Made by a program: the position numbers and the translations under genes
The notes under the pieces: generated by a model
What the model was told of the DNA's origin: nothing
Seen by the model: only the letters and a program-made list of their open reading frames with translations
Databases searched by the model: none
Assembly (NCBI GenBank): GCA_030669775.1
Contig: DAOVCZ010000130.1
Coordinates: 1-6,002 of the forward strand
From: Chloroflexota bacterium
Lineage (GTDB): Bacteria > Chloroflexota > Anaerolineae > Anaerolineales > UBA4823
Direction: 5' to 3'
Length of the DNA stretch: 6,002 nucleotides
Shown: positions 1 to 6,002 of the stretch, one piece after another
Layout: each line of letters opens with the position of its first letter
Numbering within the stretch: position 1 is the first letter of the stretch

Positions 1-2
1 CA

Positions 3-884
3 GCAGAGTGGATATGGTTGTTAGTTGCCATACTTGTCCAGGTGGTTTCTTATAGTTTTTTGACCTGGTTGAACGCACTATCTTTACAACCTTTCTCCGG
101 CCAGATCCGATTTATTTCTTTAGCTGGTGTATTGACCTCGATGGCCTTCATTACAGTAGCTATTCCAAGTGCAGGTTTAAGCGGGGTCGCTTTACGGGTG
201 CATCTGCTGCGAAAGTATGATTATCTCCCTGAAGAATCTTTATTCTCCCTGGTGGTTGAAACGACATTAGAATTCATCGCTTTGGCAACAGTTGCTGTGA
301 TAGGCGTTGCCTATCTCATTCAGAGAGGTGGACTTACCTCTATTAACGTTCTCAGTCTTGTGCTGCTCGGAGTGTTGGTTATTGTTATTGGGTGGCTCAG
401 CTGGCGAGTGCTGAGTGATTATGAGCGAAGCAAGCGGGTCCTAGAGAAATTTGTCCATTACTGGAACCGCTTTGGAAAAAGATTTAGAACGCTAGATTTC
501 AAAGAATTAAACGAACGGCTGATATATTTCAACCATAACTTGCGGCGTTATCCTCGTTCTTCGATGGTGAAGTTTCCCCTATCGGCCTATGGCAAGGTGG
601 TCCTGGATGTGATCACGATGGGTGTTTGTTTCAAATTGTTCGGTTATTCAATTGCCCCAGAGACGCTTCTCATTGGTTATGGAATGATCCTCATGGTGAG
701 TGGGGTAAGTGCTCTGCCAGGAGGATTGGTTATGACAGATGCATTTGTTCCGGTAATATTTTCCCGTTTGGGAGTTCCTGGTTCAGTCGCGCTTGCAGCA
801 GGACTAACTTACCGCTTGATCGCTTTTTGGTTAGTGCGTTTTATTGGTTATATTAGCTGGTTGATCCTGGAAAGACGGAAATGA
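3..884 (+). CDS. Flippase-like / lysylphosphatidylglycerol synthase transmembrane-domain protein (UPF0104 family), 5' partial
   Basis: The reading frame is open from the window edge (frame begins at base 3), so the true start lies upstream; the TTG at 18 is internal and not a convincing start. The visible 293 residues are a polytopic membrane protein with about seven or eight hydrophobic segments, broken by a charged loop at roughly residues 138-190. Family-type landmarks are the PSAGLSG segment (about 55-61), the ALPGG turn (about 237-241) and the final YRLIAFW helix (about 270-276), which resemble the PGG...G...YR..(Y/F)W pattern of UPF0104/LPG_synthase_TM proteins. Members are usually about 300-340 residues, so some 30-50 N-terminal residues are probably missing. 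The family includes the flippase part of MprF and AglD-like proteins; by inference this one handles a lipid or lipid-linked sugar in the cytoplasmic membrane, but its substrate is unknown. No aminoacyl-transferase domain follows. The stop overlaps the next start (ATGA, 881-884), indicating one operon. Confidence 0.8.
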   Translation, partial: AEWIWLLVAILVQVVSYSFLTWLNALSLQPFSGQIRFISLAGVLTSMAFITVAIPSAGLSGVALRVHLLRKYDYLPEESLFSLVVETTLEFIALATVAVIGVAYLIQRGGLTSINVLSLVLLGVLVIVIGWLSWRVLSDYERSKRVLEKFVHYWNRFGKRFRTLDFKELNERLIYFNHNLRRYPRSSMVKFPLSAYGKVVLDVITMGVCFKLFGYSIAPETLLIGYGMILMVSGVSALPGGLVMTDAFVPVIFSRLGVPGSVALAAGLTYRLIAFWLVRFIGYISWLILERRK

Positions 885-2449
885 TCTCACCGACTGAACG
901 GAAATACCTTTACTTCGCCGTATTTGCCTCTGGCATGACAACTTTAGCTGTGGAGCTGACCGCCTCCCGTTTATTGGGAAATATTTTTGGAACGAGCAAC
1001 CTGGTTTGGGGTAGCATTATCGGTTTAATCTTGATCTACTTGACAGTAGGTTACTTTCTTGGTGGGTGGTGGGCTGATCGTTCTCCCCATTTGCGAACAA
1101 TGTACGTGATCATGGCTTGGGGAGCATTCCTGATCGGGTTAGTACCACTGGTTGCTAATCCGGTGTTGAGGCTGGCAGCGGATGCATTTGATCAGCTCCA
1201 GGTGGGTATTCTCTTCGGTGCATTCACAGGCGTGTTGATCCTGTTCAGTATCCCGATTACTTTGCTGGGTATGATCTCGCCATTTGCCATCCGGTTGGCA
1301 ATTCGCACACCAACTGAAGCCGGTAGGATTTCCGGACGAGTATACGCTGTCTCGACCCTGGGATCATTTCTGGGGACTTTTCTGCCAATCCTTTTGTTCA
1401 TCCCAACTATCGGAACGACAAGGACCTTTATTGTGTTCAGCATGTTCTTAATGCTTGTGGCGCTGATCGGTTTGTGGTTGTCTTACGGTTGGAGAGCTGC
1501 TTTGCTTTGGGTATGGATGCCAGTTGTGATCCTGCTTTTGGTGATTTTTGGATTCGGAAGAGGTGTCAAAGCAACCCCCGGGCAAATCTTTGAGACTGAA
1601 TCGCAATACAATTACATCCAGGTGCTCGAAGAAGACGGTTACCGGTACTTGAGATTGAACGAAGGGCAAGGTATCCATTCCGTGTATCACCCAACGGAGA
1701 TAAATTATTATGGCCCCTGGAAGCAATTTCTGGTGGCACCTTTCTTCAATCGACCCCCAGTTGTTCCTGATGATGTTCAGAGTATTGCGATCCTTGGTCT
1801 GGCAGGAGGGACAATAGTCCGTCAGGCAACCGAGGTCTTTGGTCCCATTCCAATCGATGGCTTTGAGATCGATGGTCGGATCATTTCAATTGGTGAGCAG
1901 TACTTTGGCATGAACCAACCTAATCTGAACCCGATAGCACAGGACGGGCGTTGGGGATTGGAGCACAGTCCCCGTAAATATGATTTAATCGCTCTAGATG
2001 CCTATCGTCCCCCTTATATTCCGTGGCATCTCACTACGCTGGAATTTTTCCAAATCGTCCAGGAACATTTGACTAAGGATGGAGCAGTGGCGATAAATGT
2101 TGGGCGCGCACCAGAGGATCGCAGGTTAATTGACACCATGGTTGGCACGCTGAAGCAGGTATTTCCTGCGGTTTATGTTATGGATGTACCGGAAACATTT
2201 AATTCCATTATTTACGCAACCCAACAGCCGACATCTGTGGATAATTTGTATCTCAACCTGTTCGAATTGTCGGAAAGTCAGAATGTACACCCGCTCTTGA
2301 TCGAAGCTCTGCAGATCACAGTGCTGAATTTACAGCCGACACCTGAGTCAAGCACAATATTCACCGATGATATAGCACCAATTGAGTGGATCACAAACAA
2401 TATGGTGCTTCGATTCATGTTATTTGGTGACATGGAGGCATTACAATGA
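881..2449 (+). CDS. Fused membrane / spermidine synthase-like protein
   Basis: This 522-residue protein has two parts. Residues about 10-225 hold roughly seven or eight transmembrane segments, starting with the AVELTASRLL motif (23-32) typical of fused 'MFS transporter/spermidine synthase' proteins. Residues about 235-505 form a soluble Rossmann-type, spermidine-synthase-like domain: ESQYNYIQV (240-248), a glycine-rich loop LGLAGG (305-310), the acidic strand end FEIDGR (328-333), LDAYRPPYIPWHLTT (372-386) and TDDIAPIEW (495-503). In true spermidine synthases the loop reads GGGDG and the catalytic base is the second Asp of a DxxD-type motif; here that position is Arg376 (DAYR). Polyamine synthesis is therefore doubtful, and the real substrate of this widespread fusion family is not known to me. 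The ATG at 881 overlaps the preceding stop, with a weak GGAAAG six bases upstream, which suggests translational coupling. Its own stop overlaps the next gene by ATGA. Family assignment is confident, function is not. Confidence 0.85.
   Translation: MISPTERKYLYFAVFASGMTTLAVELTASRLLGNIFGTSNLVWGSIIGLILIYLTVGYFLGGWWADRSPHLRTMYVIMAWGAFLIGLVPLVANPVLRLAADAFDQLQVGILFGAFTGVLILFSIPITLLGMISPFAIRLAIRTPTEAGRISGRVYAVSTLGSFLGTFLPILLFIPTIGTTRTFIVFSMFLMLVALIGLWLSYGWRAALLWVWMPVVILLLVIFGFGRGVKATPGQIFETESQYNYIQVLEEDGYRYLRLNEGQGIHSVYHPTEINYYGPWKQFLVAPFFNRPPVVPDDVQSIAILGLAGGTIVRQATEVFGPIPIDGFEIDGRIISIGEQYFGMNQPNLNPIAQDGRWGLEHSPRKYDLIALDAYRPPYIPWHLTTLEFFQIVQEHLTKDGAVAINVGRAPEDRRLIDTMVGTLKQVFPAVYVMDVPETFNSIIYATQQPTSVDNLYLNLFELSESQNVHPLLIEALQITVLNLQPTPESSTIFTDDIAPIEWITNNMVLRFMLFGDMEALQ
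2434..2438 (+). promoter_or_regulatory. Shine-Dalgarno of the TIGR01906 gene
   Basis: GGAGG lies seven bases before the ATG at 2446, inside the end of the upstream gene. It is the strongest ribosome site of this operon. It fixes the start that makes the ATGA overlap and suggests that the third gene can also recruit ribosomes independently of coupling. Confidence 0.7.
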
Positions 2450-3138
2450 CGGATACTGCTCAAGAATCAAACAGGTCTGGATATCGCAGTTGGCTAACCT
2501 GGTTAGTGACAATTCTTGTTCCGGTGCTGCTAATCCTCACTTCAGTCCGTCTACTTATAACCCCATTATTTGTGCAGCTGGAATACCGCACACCAAATTT
2601 TCCGGCTGATCCCTATGGCTTCACCCGTGAAGACCGATTATATTGGTCGATGATTGCCCTTGATTATTTGCTCAATGATGAGAGTATATCATTCCTGGAG
2701 GATCTACAATTCGAGGATGGTACAGCGGTCTATAACGCCCAAGAACTGCGGCACATGGTGGACGTGAAAAACGTGGTTCAATCAGCTCTCATTGTTTGGT
2801 ATATCAGCCTTGGAGCGATGCTGCTGCTTGGCATCTGGGCATATTGGGGAGGTTGGTGGGAGGGGTACAAGCAAGGTCTCGGCCGGGGAGGGTGGATTAC
2901 TGTTGCCCTGATCGCGGTTACGATGGTGGCGGTTCTGATCGCTTTCAGCGTATTTTTCGTATTTTTCCACGAAGTTTTTTTTGATACTGGCACCTGGGTC
3001 TTTAGATTTTCGGATACGTTGATCCGCCTTTTCCCAGAGCGTTTCTGGCGAGATACTTTTATCGCCATCGGCTTACTTTCGCTTGCAGGTGGTTTAGGGC
3101 TGGGATTGGTTTTTCGTCGTGGATCAAACAAAGATTAA
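2446..3138 (+). CDS. TIGR01906 (DUF1461) family integral membrane protein
   Basis: The 230-residue product has four likely membrane segments: about 16-40, 110-134, 150-174 and 204-222. Between the first two lies an extracytoplasmic or loop region of about 70 residues containing NFPADPYGFTREDRL (51-65). After the third helix comes FFHEVFFDTGTW (173-184), followed by a FPERFW segment (196-201). This FHE-FF-G-W / FPE-FW arrangement is the hallmark I associate with TIGR01906/DUF1461 proteins, which are usually 200-250 residues long and of unknown function. The start is well supported: GGAGG at 2434-2438 lies seven bases before the ATG, and the ATG overlaps the previous stop (2446-2449). It is the last gene of the coupled three-gene operon, and the hairpin at 3144-3174 follows within six bases of the stop. 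No catalytic function can be read from the sequence. Confidence 0.82.
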   Translation: MTDTAQESNRSGYRSWLTWLVTILVPVLLILTSVRLLITPLFVQLEYRTPNFPADPYGFTREDRLYWSMIALDYLLNDESISFLEDLQFEDGTAVYNAQELRHMVDVKNVVQSALIVWYISLGAMLLLGIWAYWGGWWEGYKQGLGRGGWITVALIAVTMVAVLIAFSVFFVFFHEVFFDTGTWVFRFSDTLIRLFPERFWRDTFIAIGLLSLAGGLGLGLVFRRGSNKD

Positions 3139-3143
3139 TAAAA

Positions 3144-3174
3144 ATCAGGGCAGGGTTTACTTTCCCGCCCTGAT
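3144..3174 (-). terminator. Intrinsic terminator between convergent genes
   Basis: The arms 3144-3155 and 3163-3174 pair over 12 positions with one mismatch and one G-T wobble around a seven-base loop; the outer eight pairs (ATCAGGGC/GCCCTGAT) are perfect. Read on the minus strand, the stem is followed at once by TTTTATT (3143-3137 complement), a good U-tract, so it is a clear terminator for the phosphoglycerate mutase gene. Read on the plus strand, the stem begins six bases after the stop of the membrane operon but is followed only by AATTTA, so it would be weaker there. It probably serves both convergent transcription units. Confidence 0.8.
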
Positions 3175-3184
3175 AATTTAAGGC

Positions 3185-4393
3185 TTACGCTCCGAATTTC
3201 TCTAATCGTCCCGCGTGAGCGAGAGCTAGAGGTATTGTTTCCATAGAAGGGAAATTTCCCAATCCACCATGCCCGCAAGCCCTTTCACCAAAGCTGCTCT
3301 GGTCATCAGGTCTGGCAGAGGCTGGCGCCCATAATAAGAAGGGTACTGGATGCCATGAGTGGGTGCGCAGACTGGCAGGTGTGGAATGATCGCCGGTAAT
3401 AATCAAAACCTCTGGATTGAGATCTAACAGGTGAGGCAGAGCCATGTCAACACCTTCAATAACCTTGGCTTTGCCATCGAAGTCTCCATCTTCACCTTTG
3501 CTGTCGGTCTTCTTGATGTGGATGAAAAAGAAATCATACCCGTCCCAGGCTTCAGCCAGAGCGGAGAATTCATCTTCAGGGGTCTCACCGCTGAAATCGA
3601 TCACCTGCATGCCAACTAAACTGGCGACGCCCTTGTACATCGGATAGACTGAAATTGCTGCCGCATTCAATCCATATGAATCCTGGAAAGTCGGTAAATT
3701 AGGGTCTGTGGCAAATCCGCGCAAGGTTATCCCATTGGCTTTCGGGTTATCAGCCAGTACTTGGCGAGCTTGAGCAATCCACTGGTTGAAGAGATCTGCA
3801 GTGTGATCTGCTGCTGACGAACGGGCTGTGGCTGCCAGGGGGGGAACGCCGACTTGTTGGGGATCGGTGTCATCGATGTCGGGATTGAGATTCTCGCCTC
3901 GCATAACCACTGCAAAGCGGTATTCCTTGACATGACGAATCTCGGTTGACACACCTGGTATGGTGATTTTCTTTAGTCGCTCGACCAGTGGGATTGCCTC
4001 TTCAGTGGCGATGCGACCGGCGCGCCGGTCGGATATATTCCCTTGCTCATCCAGAGTACAGAAGTTTCCCCTTGCAGCAACATCTCCACGTCCTACCTGC
4101 AAGCCTACACCCACTGATTCTAAAACACCACGACCGATCTCATACTCAAGAGGGTCGTATCCAAAGAGAGCTAAATGAGCAGGACCTGAACCGGGAGTAA
4201 TCCCAGGTCGGATAGGTGTCACCTGACCAAGCACTCCTTCGGAGGCGAGGCGATCCATGTTTGGTGTTCGGGCAGCTTCCAATTCAGTTGGTCCACCAAC
4301 CTCGATAGGAAGACCTCCCAGACCGTCCATGACTAGCAAAACAATCTTGCTTGATGAAGTTCGCAATAATGGGGGTAAATAATCGAAGGGCAT
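3185..4393 (-). CDS. apgM: 2,3-bisphosphoglycerate-independent phosphoglycerate mutase, archaeal type
   Basis: The 402-residue protein interconverts 3- and 2-phosphoglycerate in glycolysis/gluconeogenesis in the cytoplasm, and its length fits ApgM (about 400). It belongs to the alkaline phosphatase superfamily. Visible landmarks are VMDGLGG with metal ligand Asp23, TPNMDRLA (43-50), PGSGPAHLALFGYDP (67-81) with the probable phospho-acceptor Ser69, the DRRAGR segment (122-127), HIKKTD (292-297), GDHSTP (334-339) with metal ligands Asp335/His336, and a further His345 before HPVPFLLW. The motif usually read as D-x-x-G-H in phosphoglycerate mutases appears here as D-S-K-G-E (297-301), so Glu replaces one metal-binding His; I cannot tell whether this is normal for its subfamily. 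The start has AAGGAA nine bases upstream. It lies downstream of the sugar-ABC ATPase gene in the same direction and ends at the terminator at 3144-3174. Confidence 0.95.
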   Translation of the reverse strand: MPFDYLPPLLRTSSSKIVLLVMDGLGGLPIEVGGPTELEAARTPNMDRLASEGVLGQVTPIRPGITPGSGPAHLALFGYDPLEYEIGRGVLESVGVGLQVGRGDVAARGNFCTLDEQGNISDRRAGRIATEEAIPLVERLKKITIPGVSTEIRHVKEYRFAVVMRGENLNPDIDDTDPQQVGVPPLAATARSSAADHTADLFNQWIAQARQVLADNPKANGITLRGFATDPNLPTFQDSYGLNAAAISVYPMYKGVASLVGMQVIDFSGETPEDEFSALAEAWDGYDFFFIHIKKTDSKGEDGDFDGKAKVIEGVDMALPHLLDLNPEVLIITGDHSTPASLRTHSWHPVPFLLWAPASARPDDQSSFGERACGHGGLGNFPSMETIPLALAHAGRLEKFGA

Positions 4394-4402
4394 CTTTTAT
4401 TG

Positions 4403-4408
4403 TTCCTT
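4403..4408 (-). promoter_or_regulatory. Shine-Dalgarno of apgM
   Basis: On the minus strand AAGGAA lies nine bases before the ATG at 4393, supporting that start. Its spacing is normal. Confidence 0.55.
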
Positions 4409-4424
4409 ATCCGAGCTGATTAAA

Positions 4425-4461
4425 GGGCGCAGAGCAGCAGTCTTGACGTGACTCTACGCCC
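4425..4461 (-). terminator. Hairpin after the ABC ATPase gene, possible weak terminator
   Basis: The arms 4425-4434 and 4452-4461 form a ten-pair stem in minus-strand RNA (GGGCGUAGAG with CUCUGCGCCC, one U-G wobble) around a 17-base loop. On the plus strand the same position would be a C-A mismatch, so the structure fits minus-strand RNA better. Only three U residues follow (CCCUUUAAU), so termination is likely to be partial. It lies between the ATPase stop and apgM and may lower read-through or stabilise the 3' end of the ATPase mRNA. Confidence 0.5.
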
Positions 4462-4479
4462 GATTGGTATTCTATTCAA
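4451..4479 (-). promoter_or_regulatory. Weak promoter candidate for apgM
   Basis: On the minus strand TTGAAT (4479-4474), a 17-base spacer and TAGAGT (4456-4451) match four of six bases in each box. The predicted transcription start is near 4445, inside the loop of the hairpin at 4425-4461, so such a transcript would lack one arm and escape that terminator. The match is modest and could be chance; TTTAAT at 4424-4419 is another possible -10 box but has no clear -35. Confidence 0.25.
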
Positions 4480-4527
4480 TTGTTGGGAAAAGCCAAAATT
4501 TATCTTATGCTGTCTCGCAGAGAGATA

Positions 4528-5628
4528 TCAGCGAATCGCGAGTTCGGTTTCCCGGTCAAAGATGTGTATATTGTCCATATTGAAGACCAATTGCATTTGC
4601 TCACCGATGGTGACACGCGTGCGTGGGTCCACTCGGGCGACAAATTCGTACTTTCCGGCTTTCAAGAAGAGGAAAATCTCATTCCCCATCAGCTCGGTGA
4701 TGTCGACTAGAGTGTCAACTGGTTGAGCGGTGATCCCAGGGGGAGCGAATTCGGGATTGATGATGTCCTCAGGACGAATACCAAAGATGATCGGTTTTCC
4801 GACATGGCCTTCATACGCCGCTGTTCGATCGGCAGGGATTTCCAAATTGAATGAATCGGCATCGATTATTAATTTTCCATCACTCTGCTGTAAAGTTGCC
4901 GGGAAGAAATTCATGGCTGGTGATCCGATGAAGCCAGCTACGAAAAGATTGTCCGGATAGTCGTACAAGTTCTGGGGAGTGTCGATCTGCTTTAATAGCC
5001 CAGCATCGAGGACGGCAATTCGAGAAGCCATGGTCATTGCTTCAACCTGGTCGTGGGTGACGTAAATGAATGTGGTTTTCAGCTGCTGGTGGAGTTTGCT
5101 TATGTTGGCGCGGGTTTCGACACGCAGTTTTGCATCCAGGTTGGAAAGGGGTTCATCAAAGAGAAATACCTTAGGTTCACGCACGATGGCCCGTCCTACC
5201 GCAACTCGTTGGCGCTGTCCACCAGAGAGCTGGCGGGGTTTGCGATCGAGCAGCTCCTCAATGCCTAATGTTTCTGCGGCTTCCTTAACCCTTCTCTTGA
5301 TTTCATCCTTGGGTGTCTTTCGCAGCTTGAGACCAAATGCCATGTTGTCATACACAGACATATGTGGGTAAAGCGCATAGGATTGGAACACCATGGCGAT
5401 GTCCCGATCTTTTGGAGAAACGTCGTTAACTACCTTGTCGCCGATTAATATCTGGCCATCGCTGATATCTTCCAGACCAGCCAAACATCGCAGGGCGGTG
5501 GATTTACCGCAGCCTGATGGGCCAACCAGAACAAGGAATTCTTTGTCTTCAATCTCAATATCAAGATTGTTGACAGCCACAACTTCCCCGAAGCGCTTTG
5601 TGACGTGGTCATACGTTACGCTTGCCAT
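4528..5628 (-). CDS. ugpC: Sugar ABC transporter ATP-binding protein, MsmK/UgpC/MalK type
   Basis: The 366-residue protein is the cytoplasmic ATPase of carbohydrate-uptake (CUT1) ABC importers. The nucleotide-binding domain shows Walker A GPSGCGKST (36-44), Q-loop Gln82 in VFQSYALYPH, signature LSGGQ (134-138), Walker B VFLFDE (154-159), D-loop SNLD (162-165) and H-loop His192. A C-terminal TOBE-type regulatory region (about 235-366) follows, beginning near GSPAMNFFPATL and including FGIRPEDI and a final DNIHIFDRETE segment. Length matches the family (about 360-370). I chose ATG 5628 over the longer frame starting at 5697 because it has AAAGGAGAT just upstream and because the predicted transcription start (about 5660) lies inside the longer form. 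No permease or binding-protein gene adjoins it, so it is probably a shared ATPase serving several importers encoded elsewhere, as MsmX does in Bacillus; that role and the exact symbol (msmK, msmX and ugpC are all used) are inference. Confidence 0.93.
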   Translation of the reverse strand: MASVTYDHVTKRFGEVVAVNNLDIEIEDKEFLVLVGPSGCGKSTALRCLAGLEDISDGQILIGDKVVNDVSPKDRDIAMVFQSYALYPHMSVYDNMAFGLKLRKTPKDEIKRRVKEAAETLGIEELLDRKPRQLSGGQRQRVAVGRAIVREPKVFLFDEPLSNLDAKLRVETRANISKLHQQLKTTFIYVTHDQVEAMTMASRIAVLDAGLLKQIDTPQNLYDYPDNLFVAGFIGSPAMNFFPATLQQSDGKLIIDADSFNLEIPADRTAAYEGHVGKPIIFGIRPEDIINPEFAPPGITAQPVDTLVDITELMGNEIFLFLKAGKYEFVARVDPRTRVTIGEQMQLVFNMDNIHIFDRETELAIR

Positions 5629-5635
5629 TGGATAC

Positions 5636-5644
5636 ATCTCCTTT
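5636..5644 (-). promoter_or_regulatory. Shine-Dalgarno deciding the ABC ATPase start
   Basis: On the minus strand AAAGGAGAT places its GGAG core nine bases before the ATG at 5628. This strong site selects that start over the in-frame ATG codons at 5637, which lies too close, and 5697, which has no comparable site. Confidence 0.8.
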
Positions 5645-5665
5645 CTGAACGAGTATAGTGATTTG

Positions 5666-5694
5666 ATTATATGCTGAAGGATTAAAAAAGGCAA
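5666..5694 (-). promoter_or_regulatory. Sigma-70-type promoter of the ABC ATPase gene
   Basis: On the minus strand TTGCCT (5694-5689), a 17-base spacer and a perfect TATAAT (5671-5666) make a good housekeeping promoter. Transcription would begin near 5660, giving a leader of about 32 bases that contains the Shine-Dalgarno. It is divergent from the mutS promoter. Confidence 0.65.
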
Positions 5695-5724
5695 CAATAA
5701 AAGGACACCAAGTGGTTGAAAAGC

Positions 5725-5750
5725 AAATCATGCAATAAGCTTGATGATTT
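5725..5750. repeat. Imperfect inverted repeat in the divergent promoter region
   Basis: AAATCAT-G-CAA (5725-5735) is complementary to TTGATGATTT (5741-5750): ten pairs with one bulged G and a five-base centre TAAGC. It overlaps the proposed mutS -35 box (5741-5746) and lies about 30 bases upstream of the ATPase -35. It could be an operator or an AT-rich chance palindrome; no known operator consensus is recognised. Confidence 0.35.
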
Positions 5751-5769
5751 TTCCCGCTCATCATACAAT
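5741..5769 (+). promoter_or_regulatory. Sigma-70-type promoter of mutS
   Basis: TTGATG (5741-5746), a 17-base spacer and TACAAT (5764-5769) match the consensus at four and five of six bases with ideal spacing. The predicted start site, seven bases beyond the -10 box, is 5776, which is the first base of the mutS ATG. The mRNA would then have no leader. Confidence 0.5.
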
Positions 5770-5775
5770 GGATGC

Positions 5776-6002
5776 ATGGCACGCTCGAAGGATGTTACAC
5801 CGATTCGGAAACAATACCTGGAGATTAAAAGTCAATATCCAGATACGATTCTGTTTTTCCGCCTGGGGGATTTTTACGAGACCTTCGATCAGGATGCGGA
5901 AATCACTGCGCGGGAGCTGGATATTGTGTTGACCTCGCGCAATATTGCCAAAGGCGTCCGGGTTCCCATGGCTGGGATTCCTTATCATGCTGTAGAGAAT
6001 TA
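5776..6002 (+). CDS. mutS: DNA mismatch repair protein MutS, 3' partial (N-terminal 75 codons)
   Basis: Only the start of the mismatch-recognition domain I is present; the frame runs off the window end in codon 76. The translation shows TPIRKQYLEIK (8-18), then FFRLGDFYETF (27-37) containing the Phe-Tyr-Glu motif (33-35), whose Phe stacks on the mismatched base and whose Glu contacts it in MutS1 proteins. LDIVLTSR (48-55) and MAGIPYHAVEN (65-75) follow, all in the usual MutS order. MutS detects base mismatches and small loops after replication and recruits MutL. The ATG at 5776 is the only start codon close to the conserved region in this frame. No Shine-Dalgarno precedes it, in contrast to the divergent ATPase gene, which fits the leaderless promoter arrangement. 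The full protein would be about 850-900 residues and continues outside the window. Confidence 0.93.
   Translation, partial: MARSKDVTPIRKQYLEIKSQYPDTILFFRLGDFYETFDQDAEITARELDIVLTSRNIAKGVRVPMAGIPYHAVEN

Noticed and set aside
18..20. TTG at 18 as the start of the first gene
   Set aside because: The frame stays open to the window edge, the codon lies within a hydrophobic helix, no Shine-Dalgarno precedes it, and the product would be short for the family.
1448..1726. Antisense open frame of 92 codons opposite the spermidine-synthase-like gene
   Set aside because: The sense frame is continuous with strong family motifs; the antisense product shows no recognisable domain and no ribosome site was noticed.
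2778..3131. Antisense open frame of 117 codons opposite the TIGR01906 gene
   Set aside because: Its product is rich in Pro, Arg, Lys and Ser, as expected for the complement of a membrane-protein gene, and the sense strand has clear family motifs.
4443..4473. Plus-strand promoter-like pair TTGACG and TATTCT
   Set aside because: The spacer is 19 bases, the -10 is imperfect and only antisense sequence of the ATPase gene lies downstream; an antisense RNA is possible but unsupported.
5629..5697. N-terminal extension of the ABC ATPase to the ATG at 5697
   Set aside because: The extension has no ribosome site, spans the TATAAT box and lies upstream of the predicted transcription start; the family's conserved start region begins at the ATG at 5628.
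5741..5932. Open frame of 63 codons overlapping the start of mutS
   Set aside because: It lies in another frame over clear MutS coding sequence, begins at the -35 box and shows no recognisable motif.

Overview
The window holds six protein genes on both strands and no RNA gene, mobile element, CRISPR array or long repeat that I can see. The content points to a Gram-positive-like or Chloroflexota bacterium, with an Anaerolineae-type organism as my best guess. The reasons are moderate GC, an archaeal-type phosphoglycerate mutase (ApgM), an orphan MsmK/UgpC-type sugar ABC ATPase and a DUF1461/TIGR01906 membrane protein. This assignment is inferred from gene families and not from any marker comparison.

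Positions 1-3138 (+ strand) carry three membrane-protein genes joined by two ATGA stop/start overlaps. They are the 3' part of a flippase-like UPF0104/LPG-synthase-TM protein, a fused membrane/spermidine-synthase-like protein, and a TIGR01906 (DUF1461) integral membrane protein. They are almost certainly co-transcribed and translationally coupled, but the shared function is unknown. A hairpin at 3144-3174 separates this operon from the convergent genes.

Positions 3185-5628 (- strand) carry apgM, a glycolytic phosphoglycerate mutase, and upstream of it an orphan sugar-transport ATPase. The 134-base gap between them holds a second hairpin and a weak promoter candidate, so the two may be only partly co-transcribed. 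Together they link carbohydrate uptake energisation with lower glycolysis.

Positions 5629-5775 are a divergent regulatory region. Toward the ATPase gene there is a good promoter (TTGCCT, 17-base spacer, TATAAT) and a strong Shine-Dalgarno. Toward mutS there is TTGATG, 17-base spacer, TACAAT, placed so that the predicted transcription start falls on the A of the mutS ATG, which suggests a leaderless mutS mRNA. Only the first 75 codons of mutS lie inside the window.

Most genes here are recognisable housekeeping or conserved families. I do not see a clear novel defence or mobile system. The least explained part is the coupled membrane operon, whose spermidine-synthase-like domain lacks the usual catalytic aspartate.
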